A stretch of 64,000 nucleotides of DNA, from positions 43,171,946 to 43,235,945 of the forward strand of contig JAVIAB010000139.1 in the NCBI GenBank assembly GCA_032433765.1, given 5' to 3'. The translations under genes were made by a program, and so were the position numbers. The first letter of the stretch is position 1. Every line of letters begins with the position of its first letter. Below are positions 54,878 through 64,000 of the stretch, piece by piece. The notes beneath the pieces were generated by a model. It did not search any database and had not been told where the DNA came from. It saw only the letters and a program-made list of their open reading frames with translations. This stretch comes from Megaustenia siamemsis. Its lineage: Eukaryota > Mollusca > Gastropoda > Stylommatophora > Ariophantidae.

Positions 54878-56040
54878 TTCTTCTTCTTCTACCTTTTTAA
54901 CTCCCAGTGGAGCATAGGTCTTCAACAAACACTTTCCAAACCGTTCTGTCTTTTGCAATTCTTTTAAGATCATTCCATGTCTTCCCCATCATCTTCATCT
55001 CTGCTTCTATCTGTTTTCTCCAAGAATTCCTTGGTCTTCCTCTTTGTCTTTTCCCCTGGGGATTCCAAAAAAGGGCCTGTTGTGTAATACTCTCAGTTGG
55101 CTTCCGTAGTGTGTGTCCTATCCAGCGCCATCGTCTTCGCTGTATCTCTTTATCCACTGGTGTTTGACTGGTACATTTCCATAATTCTATGTTAGTAATT
55201 TTGTCCTGACATTTCCGTCCTTTTATTCTGCGTATTCATCCATTAATGAAAGTCTGTATCTTCGTGATTGTCAATTTTGTTGTTCTCCATGTTTAACAGC
55301 CATATAATAGGACCGCCTTAACATTTAAGTTGAAAATTTTTATTTTTGTATTTAATCTAATTTCTTTGGATTTCCATATGTTTCCCAGTGCAATGAAAGT
55401 TTCTCTTGCTTTTGATATCCTTATTTTGGTATCATTTTCTGTTCCTCCCTCTTTATCTATATTACTGCCCAGGTATATGTAAGATAGTACATCTAATAGA
55501 GGTATTTCTCCTAGTTTTATTTTGTTATTGCCAACTGTATTAATTCTCATAATGTTGGTCTTATCTCTATTAATCTTTAGTCCTAGCTGTTGTGATCTCT
55601 CATCTAATATACTCATTTTATCCTGCATCTGTTGATGGCTGTGTGATAGGAGAGCTATATCATCAGCAAAGTCTAAATCATCAAGTTGTTTGGTCAGTGA
55701 CCACTGGATTCCATTTCTGTTGTTTTGAGTCATTTTCATGATCCAACCTATGGCCAGTAGAAAGAGAAATGGAGACAGAAGGCATCCCTGCCTTACTCCT
55801 GTTCTTATTTCAAATGCTTCTGTAAGCTGTCCTTCATGCACCACACTACATTTTGTTCCTTCATACATTGTTTTTATCAGGTTAATAAACTTTATGGGGA
55901 TTCCGTAATGACCCAGCAACTCCCAAAGCATTCTTCTGTCTAAACTATCAAATGCCTTTTCGTAATCTATGAATCCAATATAAAGTGGGGATTTTAGTTC
56001 TAAACTTTGTTCAACTATTATACGTAGAGTAGTTATTACT
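54878..56040 (-). mobile_element. RTE-like LINE (family D) with reverse transcriptase, best D copy
   Basis: Minus frame with the palm motifs IGFIDYEKAFDSLDR, IRTGVRQGCLLSPFLF and the catalytic LDFADDIALLSHS, then KTNIMRINT, ISKARETFIALGNIWKSKEI and VKAVLLYGC. After a break it continues with RWRWIGHTLRKPTESIT, KRQRGRPRNSWRKQ and the 3' UTR with an AGA tail at 54878. The frame is open from the RT N-side into the 19-bp minisatellite beyond 56130. Confidence 0.93.
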
Positions 56041-56132
56041 TTGCGACTTATGGGACATATAAGATGTGGATCTCCTGTGTGGATACCGGGGTGCTGACCA
56101 AGATGAGCAGAAAAAGGAATATAGGCACTGTC

Positions 56133-56640
56133 ACATGCCATACATGTCGTAAAAAGCCACGCATGTCGTAATAAGCCACGCATGTCGTAAAAAGCCACGC
56201 ATGTCGTAATAAGCCACGCATGTCGTAAGAAGCAACGCATGTCGTAAGAAGCCACGCATGTCGTAATAAGCCACGCATGTCGTAATAAGCCACGCATGTC
56301 GTAATAAGCCACGCATGTCGCAATAAGCCACGAGTGTCGTAAAAAGCCACGCATGTCGTAAAAAATCACGCATGTCGTAATAAGCCACGAGTGTCGTAAA
56401 AAGCCACGCATGTCGTAATAAGCCACGAGTGTCGTAAAAAGCCACGCATGTCGTAATAAGCCACGAGTGTCGTAAAAAGCCACGCATGTCGTAATAAGCC
56501 ACGCATGTCCTAAAAAGCCACGCATGTCGTAATAAGCCACGCATGTCCTAAAAAGCCACGCATGTCGTAAGAAGCCACGCATGTCGTAATAAGCCACGCA
56601 TGTCCTAAAAAGCCACGCATGTCGTAAGAAGCCACGGGTG
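56133..56640. repeat. 19-bp minisatellite, about 26 copies
   Basis: Unit gcatgtcgtaataagccac (19 bases) with variants taa/aaa/gaa, cct for cgt, and gagtgt for gcatgt. The last units (gcatgtcgtaagaagccac then gggtgtcttaagtggcgact) grade into a single-copy relative of the family-G2 segment gcatgtcgtaagaggcgac. The unit is open in all minus frames. Confidence 0.96.
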
Positions 56641-57278
56641 TCTTAAGTGGCGACTAAGAAAATTTGGGAACAAGGTCTTCCTCGATGCTACGGAATTCAT
56701 GCATTTGAGGCGAAGCGAAGCCATCTTCAGTGCGTTCGCTAGTGTGTGTCGAGCGTGCTGAGGAGGAGAGCACTCTGGAGTTGCCCGGTGTGCAATGTAG
56801 ATGATCTGTCGAGTAAACAAAGACGTGGCTGTGATCTCTTAATGACAGGGTGCCGTTATTAATCGTTTGTTATGTTTTTATTAAAATGGAAATTGGGGAT
56901 GCGGGTGTTTTGTGGAGAACTCAGGAGCATCCATAGAAATACTAGCTGTGGTGTTATTGATATGAGTCTACTTTCTTATATTCCTTCTTCTTCCTCAAAC
57001 GTTACATGTTAACATAGTCGGCGATATAGGCCTAATACAGGCAAAATACTTGTTGATAACGTTATCTTAGAGTTGAAACGAGCAGAAGTCCTTTAACTTA
57101 TGAGAGAGGCGGCTCGTAATGGCTTTCTTGACATTCCCTGCTATTCTGGAGAAGTTGGAGTTCGTCTAGTTTCAAACTATGGCTGGAAAACTGTGACTTG
57201 TCCTGCTTGGAGCTGTTACAATATTAGTTCTTCCATCAGTTAGAGCCAGCACAACGAGAGCCAAGGCGATTCTAGCTT
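56641..57278. other. Unannotated spacer
   Basis: Unique, moderately GC sequence (56640-56820) then AT-rich. No gene recognised. Confidence 0.4.
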
Positions 57279-57291
57279 ATGTTATCCTCTC

Positions 57292-57623
57292 ATGTTGAAA
57301 GTTCCCTGGACAGATAAAAAGACCAACGAGGAAGTTCTCAAAGAGGCCAACACAAAAAGGGAGCTCTTAAAAAACATCAGAAAGAAGCAATCAACATTTT
57401 TCGGGCACATCATGAGAAGAGGAAAATTGGAATACTTGATTACAACTGGCAAAATAAAAGGAAAGAGAGATCGCAGACGACAAAGAGAGAAAATACTGGA
57501 TAGCTTGGTGTCATGGCATGGAAAACATTCAACAACAGAACTGATACGATGCACTGTAGATAGAAGATTGTGGAGGGACATGATCGCCTACGCCAATCGG
57601 CAGGGTACATGATGATGATGATG
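57292..57623 (+). mobile_element. RTE-like LINE (family B), open frame and target duplication
   Basis: Frame 57292-57612 reads MLKVPWTDKKTNEEVLKEAN, FFGHIMRRGKLEYLITTGKI, KIKGKRDRRRQREK and MIAYANRQGT, then the ATG tail. Flanked by atgttatcctctc at 57279-57291 and 57624-57636; the first three bases overlap the tail, so at least 10 are diagnostic. Confidence 0.93.
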
Positions 57624-57845
57624 ATGTTATCCTCTCTGTTTTGACACAGGTTGTTAACTGGGGAGACGGTCAAGGCTAGGTCTTGGACAGCTGTTTTGTT
57701 TAAATCTGCTGTAGGTTCTGTTTAAAACGAGCCGTTGAACAAATTGTTGTATGAAAATGAAAGCTTACGTTTTTTAAAGGGTTTGTTAGTTAAATCTATA
57801 GAATTTGCGGGCTAAATAGACAAAGTGAAAAATAATATATGTATA

Positions 57846-58026
57846 TCCCAACCGACGGCTTCAGGGTTCACCCAGCCTTTAATGGGTACCGGATTTTTTT
57901 CTGGGAAAGTGAAGCGGCACGGGCGTAATACTGACCACATTACCCTAAAAATCATGTGCCGAAGGTCTGTAAAATTTATGGTAACTAACACCATATTCCC
58001 TATACGCCACTTGGCGTGACGGGGCT

Positions 58027-58031
<5 letters not shown>
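57846..58031 (+). mobile_element. 5'-truncated SINE
   Basis: Begins within the B-box side (atcccaaccgacggcttcag); tail grades into a (TA)n run at 58032-58062. Confidence 0.9.

Positions 58032-58062
<31 letters not shown>
58032..58062. repeat. (TA)n microsatellite
   Basis: About 14 TA units at the 3' end of a SINE. Confidence 0.9.
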
Positions 58063-58064
<2 letters not shown>

Positions 58065-58189
58065 CGTAAGAGGCAAGAAATGAGGGGTTGGGCATGGGAC
58101 TGGCTATCCCATAGTGTAAAAAAAAAAATAAGCCGAAACAACTTCACAAACACGGAGAAGTCAAAGAAAAGAATAAAAGTAAATCCGCC

Positions 58190-58375
58190 ATCCAGGAAAG
58201 ATAAAGGCTCTCTGTTTAAGGGACGTGGAGAAGACAGATAGAAGCGGAGATGATGATTATGGGGAAGACATGGAGTGATCTTAAAAGAATGGCTAGAAAC
58301 AGAACGGCTTGGAAAGTGTTTGTTGAAGACCAATCCTCCACTAGGAGCTAAAAAGGTAGACGAAGAAGAAGCTAT
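58190..58375 (+). mobile_element. RTE-like LINE 3' end (family D)
   Basis: agatagaagcggagatgatg to gaagaccaatcctccactag and an AGA tail; last ~180 bases of the family. Confidence 0.8.
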
Positions 58376-58554
58376 ACATATATATATATTAAAAACTGAT
58401 TTTGAACAAATAAAAAAATATAAACAGAAACATCAGAAAACAATAAACTGGAAAAGTAGTTGAAATAATAACAAGGGACAATCAACCAGGAAGAGCTACT
58501 GAATTATAGGAACAACATAATTAATAATAATAATAAAAAATAGCTTGCAGCCTG

Positions 58555-58880
58555 AACTACTGACTTTAGTGCTCTGTGCACACCGTGAGCTGTGTTTTTC
58601 ATCTGTATCATGTTTCGATAATACAATTACTTACGATAATTGATGATATCGTATGACGAAGGACAGTTCAGCTGCGTCCACTTGGACTTATGTCCTTTTG
58701 AGTTGTAGCTGCTATGATGGCGACTGCAGCTGCCTTTCTTTGTTTGGATCCTTCAATGAGATGAGATGCTAATTCGGATGATTCCACTGTCACGGACGGT
58801 TGAGCAATTATGGATTTTAATTCGTCTGCAGTGATACCGGGGCCTTCGACTAACTACAACTACAACTACAACTAACATAA
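58555..58880 (+). mobile_element. Dispersed repeat family H with AACTAC tail
   Basis: Body through tctgcagtgataccggggcc, then four AACTAC-type units (58850-58875). The tail motif differs from the TAACCA tail of 24140, so tails are regenerated or subfamily-specific. Confidence 0.8.
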
Positions 58881-58902
58881 TAAATAGACACAGACTAACA
58901 AA

Positions 58903-59113
58903 CATTCATCATCATCGAATGCCGTCTCCGCAACGAAGGTTGGCTACCATGAAACGTCATTCTGCTATGTCTCTTGCTTTGATGGTGCAGGTTATCATAG
59001 ACTGGTTTGTCCATCTTTTGATATTACTTGTCCATGTCAGTCTTTGGTCTGCCTCTGCCTCTTTTACTTTGTATTGTCCCATCCAGGATTACTTTTAGTG
59101 GGCTGTTGTGTAA
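58903..59113 (-). mobile_element. RTE-like LINE 3' end (family C)
   Basis: CAT tail then gccgtctccgcaacgaaggt and the family-C basic tail region in reverse. Confidence 0.85.
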
Positions 59114-59204
59114 CACTTACATGTTTTGTTTCGAGGTAAAGAGTAACCTGGATGAGACACTAACACTTACATGTTGTTTTGTTTATTGTGTGCAAAGTGT
59201 CTGT

Positions 59205-59832
59205 AGTGAGTGAGTGTGCCTGTGTTGTGATGGGTGTTTGTATGGGTGTGACGGGTGTGTATGTGTGTTATGGGTGTGTATGTGTGTGTGATGGGTGTGT
59301 ATGTGTGTGTGATTGGTGTGTGTATGGGTGTGACGGGTGTGTATGTGTGTTATGGGTGTGTATGTGTGCGTGTGATGGGTGTGTATGTGTGTGTGTGATT
59401 GATGTTTGTATGGATGTGACGGGTGTGTATGTGTGTTATGGGTGTGGGTGTGATGGGTATGTGTAAGTGTGTGTGTGTGATGGGTGTGTATGTGTGTGTG
59501 ATGGGTGTGTGTGATGTGTTTGTGTATTTGTGTGTGTCTGTGATGGGTTTGTGTATGTGTGTGATGGGTGTGTATGTGTGTGTGATGGGGTTGTGTATGT
59601 GTGTGTGATGGGTGTGTATATGTGTGTGATGGGTTTGTGTATGTGTGTGTGATAGGTTTGTGTAAGTGTGTGTGATGGGTGTGTGTATGGGTGTGTGTGT
59701 GATGTGTGTGTGTTAGGGGGTGTATGTGTGTGTGATGGGTGTGTATGTGTGTGTGATGGGTATGTGTATGATGTGTGTGTGTGTGATGGGTGTGTGTGTA
59801 TGTGAGTGTGATGGGTGTGTGTGTATGTGTGG
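59205..59832. repeat. TG-rich minisatellite
   Basis: Irregular units of gtgtatgtgtgtgtgatggg. Plus-strand frames read as Cys/Val/Met/Gly repeats and are artefacts. Confidence 0.95.
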
Positions 59833-60119
59833 CGTGCTTACTTGTTGCAATACTTTACGTAGCCTGCCTGATGGGTCTCTCTACTGATCTATCATTTGGG
59901 CGAGGATCTTACACAACACGGTTGTTGGTCGTGACTGTTAGTACTTGTGAGTTTACACAGCATAGCTAAACAGTGTGTTGACTGAGGAGGTGCGAGTGTT
60001 TACTGGCAAAAACCCACTTAATAAACGTCAGTTCGAGTGCGACATCCGCCTTACTTCCCTTAGTAACTCGTGCTTCTATTTACAGCAGCACATTAAGTGA
60101 TTGTTTCCCTTAGACTATG
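59833..60119. other. Unannotated spacer
   Basis: No gene or repeat recognised. Confidence 0.4.
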
Positions 60120-61350
60120 AACTTCGACTATGTATGCTGGCACAGAATGAAAGGATGGAAATAGCCGAACAAAATCACTAACGTAATGTTGTGGATGGGT
60201 GTGTAACAGCGGCCATAAGAACTGGAAATCAATTGGGAATGTTTCAACAAATAAAACAAGGTGTTAGGCAAGGTTGTGTGCTGTCACCAGATTTGTTTAA
60301 TATTTATAGTGAGATTACTTTAAGATCCAAAAGGGGCATGCCTGGAATAACAATCGGAGGTCATAATATACATAATCTAAGATATGCTGATGATACTGTC
60401 TTAATCGCTAAGAGTGAAAATGAATTACAAGAAATGGTATACATTATAGTGAAAACTCAGACGGAAGATGTACAACAGAGTTGAGATGCAGAATGGCTCA
60501 GGCAAAAGGAGCTTTAAAAAAAATTGACAAAGATACTATGCAATCCATTTTTACAATAGAAACGAGAAAAAAGAGTTCTTAAATGTTATGTAGAGCCAGT
60601 CGTAACATATGGATGTGAATCATGGACAATAGGACAATAGACAAGGAAATCACTGGAGTCTGTAGAAATGTGGTTTTACAAAAGAATGTTGAAAATACCA
60701 TGGACAGCCAAGAAGAGTAATGAAAAAATTCTGAAAGAGGCCAAAGCAAAAAGAGTGCTAATTTCCAATATTAAGAAGAAGCAATCATCATTTTGTAGCC
60801 ATGTAATGAGAAGAGAACAGCTGGAATATATTGCAACAACTGGGAAAATTGAGGGACGAAGAGATAGAGGGGAGCAAAGAGAAAAGATGCCAGACAGCTT
60901 TAAAAGAATAGCTTGGCAGTAAATCAACAACAGAAATTATAAATAACTGTCGTGATCGAAAGTTGTGAAGACTTATCATCACATACGCCAGCAGGCATGG
61001 TACTTGATGATGATAGTGATGATGATGATGATGAATGTTGTGGGAAAGTACCACCAAATACCAGTGAACAAAGAGATACAACGAAAACGATGGCGCTGGA
61101 TAGCACACTCACTGCGGAAGTCAACTGAGCTTATTATACTACGTGCCCTTTTTTTTTTTTTAATGTTCAGGAGAAGAGACAAAGATGAAGACCAAATTGA
61201 GAAGGCAGATGGAAGCAGTGATTAAAATGATGGGGAAGACAAGGAAACATCTTTAAAAAATGGCAAGAAACAGAACGGCTTTGGAAAGTGTTTGTTGTAG
61301 ACCTATGCTCCACAGGGAGTTGGAAGGTAGGAGAAGTAGAAAACGAAGAG
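60120..61350 (+). mobile_element. RTE-like LINE (family D) interrupted by family A
   Basis: Left part 60120-60194 (cagaatgaaaggatggaaat) and right part from 61034/61044 (aaagtaccaccaaataccag, RWRWIAHSLRKSTE) to the 3' UTR with cctatgctccacagggagtt and an AGA tail. The two parts are contiguous in the D copy at 47286-47620. Confidence 0.85.
60195..61033 (+). mobile_element. RTE-like LINE (family A) nested in family D, partial RT
   Basis: Flanked by aatgttgtgg at 60185-60194 and 61034-61043 (10 bases, perfect). Encodes IKQGVRQGCVLSPDLFNIYS and catalytic LRYADDTVLIAKSENELQEM. An internal deletion then joins directly to the TSDGRC-type region, after which CYVEPVVTYGCESWTIGQ and RRMLKIPWTAKKSN follow. 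Stops break the frame. Confidence 0.93.
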
Positions 61351-61374
61351 GAAGATATCTGATACTCGAGGGAA

Positions 61375-61770
61375 ATGCCACAGGATGAAACACAAAATAA
61401 ATGAAAATGTGACCATAATATCAAGTGTCTTTAACAAACTTACAAATATGTGGAAATCACAAATACCTATCAAACATACGAAACTCAGCCAGTTCAACAG
61501 TTGTGTGATACCTGTGCTAACTTATGAATGTGAGAGCTGGAAATTCGCTCAAGATCTGGGGAGAGACTAATCCTTCTGGAAAATAAATACCTCTGAAGAC
61601 TCGAAAAAAATGGAGAGACATTACAGAAAATGAAACTATAACACAATAAAACAGTCACGAGAACATGCATCAAACACGGTAAAAGACACTGGAAATGCAT
61701 CGGTTATGTGCTCTGAATGGACAAGATTCCCGCGTCAGACCTTCATGCGGACACTAGGTTGTGTAAGAAA
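61375..61770 (+). mobile_element. Decayed RTE-like relic
   Basis: Words KLSQFNSCVIPVLTYECESW and HWKCIGYVL keep the LTYGCESW and W-rich positions of ORF2 C-termini; otherwise full of stops. Family not assigned. Confidence 0.5.
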
Positions 61771-61812
61771 ACAAGAAAACCAAAGTAAAATCTACGTAGT
61801 ATAATTAATAAA

Positions 61813-62070
61813 GGGAGCCGCGATAGCTCAGTAGTTAGTGAACTGGACTACAAAGGACAAGAGGACGGGTTCGATCCTGATCGACGTCTTCCGGTTTCTC
61901 CCAGCCTTAAATGGGTACCGGATTTTTTCTGGGAAAGTAAAGTGGTACTGGCGTAATACCGACCACATTACCCCAAAAATAATGTGCTGAAGGTCTGCAA
62001 AATTTATGGTCACTAACACCATATTCCCTAAATTCCACTTGGCGTTACGGGGTTCCTTAACTTTTTTTTA
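61813..62070 (+). mobile_element. tRNA-derived SINE, full length
   Basis: Head gggagccgcgatagctcagt, B box ggttcgatcc, hairpin tail altered (aattccacttggcgttacgg). No clear duplication. Confidence 0.92.
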
Positions 62071-62986
62071 TTCTTTGTGTTTGTTTTCACTGACAATTAA
62101 TAGAGAAGGTTCAACTATATGCTTGAAAACAGAACAGGACCTAGAAATGCCTAGTAGTGAATCACCAGACATGAAGAATGGTGATTTATACTTGATGTGC
62201 GTCTTCGACCCTATAAGAACTAACGAATATTTCTTCAGCAATGTAACCAGAATAAGAACTACTTCATACTATCTTCTTACTTAGAACAAAAATGTCATGC
62301 GCCCGTCTGGCTTAACCAGAGACCGATCGATCGAGAAATAAATCGAACTCTACCAGACAACTACGCAAATTACTCAAGATAATAACACTTGGCGTATTCA
62401 TTGATGCATCAGGGTAGACTTTACTAAATAATTTTGAACTTCATTTCACATCAAATTTGACACAAGATGGACACATCTAAACATTTCTACAGCGATTATT
62501 GTAATGGCAGTTATTGTAGTGGAGGTTTTTGTAGTAGCAGTTAATGTAGTTAGAATGACGTTTTTATTATCAGAGGAAATGTTATCAACATGCAATGACA
62601 CGAAGAAAAATAAGTGGGGAAAAAAACATAACACGAAGGAACTGAGCAATTACAGATATTTATAATGTATATTCAAACATTCATAAAAACTGTCCCAAGA
62701 AACAAGAAAGTGTTCACCGATTTAATTAACATTTGATAACATGGTCACGTGCACAGAATGAAAAAAAAAAAAAGCTTCAGAATAAACATGTTTAAGAATG
62801 ATCCTATGTTCACAGTATGAATCAATTTTCATTTTAAAAAAAAACCACTTTCAGATTTCACACTTTCACAAAATTAACGAAATTCATAAAGAACATACTT
62901 TTAAAAAATTGTTTGAATTTATTTGAAGAATTTCATAAAATGAACAAGCTTTACAGTTTATGGAAACATAATTTATATTAACCACG
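62071..62986. other. Unannotated AT-rich spacer
   Basis: No gene recognised. A 92-codon frame at 62006-62284 begins inside the SINE and is fortuitous. Confidence 0.45.
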
Positions 62987-62996
62987 ACAAATAAAT

Positions 62997-63257
62997 GGGA
63001 GCCGCGATAGCTCAGTGGTTAGTGAACTGGACTACAAAGGACAAGGGGTAGGGTTCGATCCCAACCGACGGCTTCCGGGTTCACCCAGCCTTAAATGGGT
63101 GCAGGATTTTTCTGGGAAAGTAAAGCGGCGCGGGAGTAATACCGACCACATTACCCCAAAAATCATGTGCTGAAGGTCTGTAAAATTTATGGTCACCAAC
63201 ACCACATTCCCTATACGCCACTTGGCGTGACGGGGGTACTTTACTTTTTTTTTTTAC
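62997..63257 (+). mobile_element. tRNA-derived SINE, full length
   Basis: Consensus-like head and boxes. Flanked by acaaataaa at 62987-62995 and 63263-63271 (9 bases). Confidence 0.94.
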
Positions 63258-63275
63258 TTACAACAAATAAACCGA

Positions 63276-63276
<1 letters not shown>

Positions 63277-63321
<45 letters not shown>
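63277..63321. repeat. (AC)n microsatellite
   Basis: About 22 AC units just after the SINE duplication. Confidence 0.95.
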
Positions 63322-63326
<5 letters not shown>

Positions 63327-63776
63327 TATATAAACGACCACTAGAATCAATAACAACTGATGCTCAGTCTGTCATAAAGAGCTGTTAAAGATTAATACAT
63401 AAATCTGATGTTTGATCAATTAATCATTTGAAAATATATTCAATTTGTCACGAGGAACTGATTGTAATTATTTTACCAATATTTGATCACTCATTAAGAT
63501 CTTAAGTTCAATCAATCCATCAAATACTGTATTGTCAATAATAACTCATATTCAAGCTGTCAACAATAAGGGACACACATTATACCCGCAATAACCGAAG
63601 TTCAAAATACTGCACCAATTGGTATTCAGTCGTGTAACAATAACTGTTGATCACTTTGCGATAACACATGCACAGTCGACCAGTTAAAGTGAGATATTTA
63701 AATTATCAGCAATGAGTTAATGATGCAAGCAGTTATTAATCTTAGATATATCGATAATATAATCACTATATATAAT
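63322..63776. other. Unannotated AT-rich spacer
   Basis: Many TTGATCA/ATTAATCA words but no recognisable gene. Confidence 0.4.
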
Positions 63777-63915
63777 TTAATAAGAAGACTTATCAACCAA
63801 CGCAGAACTGGAGTCCTCAGTCGCTGGACACTGCGGGACTTGCTGAGGAAGGGATCTGAACACTTATGGACATGTTCGGAGTGCAATGATGATGACCCGC
63901 AAATAACTCAAATCA
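63777..63915 (+). mobile_element. LINE 3' end (family J)
   Basis: Last ~140 bases of family J: RRLINQRRTGVLSRWTLRDL, LRKGSEHLWTCSECND, then cccgcaaataactcaa. Strongly 5'-truncated. Only 85 bases of unremarkable sequence follow. Confidence 0.88.
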
Positions 63916-64000
63916 TGATTTTTCAGTAAAAAAAAAGTAATATTTAAGTGTCTTTATTTTAAGTGTGCTGTTTTACAGAGCATCTTTTTTCGTGGCTGAA

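Noticed and set aside
55293..56597. Novel fusion protein of repeats and reverse transcriptase
   Set aside because: The 19-bp unit is open in all minus frames, so an in-frame join to the RT relic is expected by chance; kept only as a curiosity.
59179..59608. Cys/Val-rich protein
   Set aside because: Translation of a TG-rich minisatellite.

Overview
This is eukaryotic, probably molluscan (most likely gastropod) genomic DNA. The sequence shows a multi-exon gene with GT/AG introns, about two dozen copies of a tRNA-derived SINE, debris of many non-LTR retrotransposons (mostly RTE-like, with trinucleotide tails), and many long minisatellites. The gastropod assignment is inference from the repeat style and cannot be proved here. 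No prokaryotic features are present. Almost all long open frames are by-products of tandem repeats whose unit has no stop codons, or relics of retrotransposon ORF2.

The one convincing host gene is on the minus strand. Six short exons at 38773-38918, 37589-37685, 31154-31206, 28475-28665, 26023-26125 and 18107-18265 have consensus splice sites and compatible phases, and join into one uninterrupted frame of about 250 residues. I recognise it as a CFAP77-family ciliary microtubule protein from the SMLSNPLLVK and LNRAAITAG blocks. Its first exon was not found and its poly(A) signal is near 17727. About 20 kb of intron is filled with mobile elements and minisatellites.

Layout. 1-1560: unidentified flank and a 50-bp minisatellite open in all three forward frames. 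2-5.3 kb: an RNase H-bearing LINE relic, a degenerate minisatellite and an RTE relic. 6.9-10.7 kb: a 30-bp minisatellite, a (TG)n tract, an RTE tail and the left copy of a duplicated chimeric block. 11.3-17.6 kb: SINEs, a 38-copy 30-bp minisatellite and a 2.2-kb 21-bp array ending about 110 bp from the gene's poly(A) signal. 18-39 kb: the gene and its introns, with a 582-bp long-TIR MITE, an AP-1-motif minisatellite, and 26-, 39/42- and 46-bp arrays. 39-46 kb: LINE relics, a doubly nested SINE and a nearly perfect 62-bp satellite seeded beside an RTE insertion. 46-51 kb: two related short MITEs flanking an RTE insertion, plus nested RTEs. 51.5-54.2 kb: the longest LINE copy (RT plus RNase H). 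54-57 kb: an RTE reverse transcriptase relic fused in frame to a 19-bp minisatellite. 57-64 kb: more LINEs, SINEs and (TG)n-rich DNA.

The most informative material is the mobile-element archaeology. Many insertions keep exact target-site duplications, so nesting order can be read. At least two SINE subfamilies with different tRNA-like heads share one hairpin-bearing 3' tail, and a separate short repeat shares its 3' terminus with a LINE. Several minisatellites were evidently born from pieces of mobile elements. Letters A to J used for repeat families are local labels for this window only.
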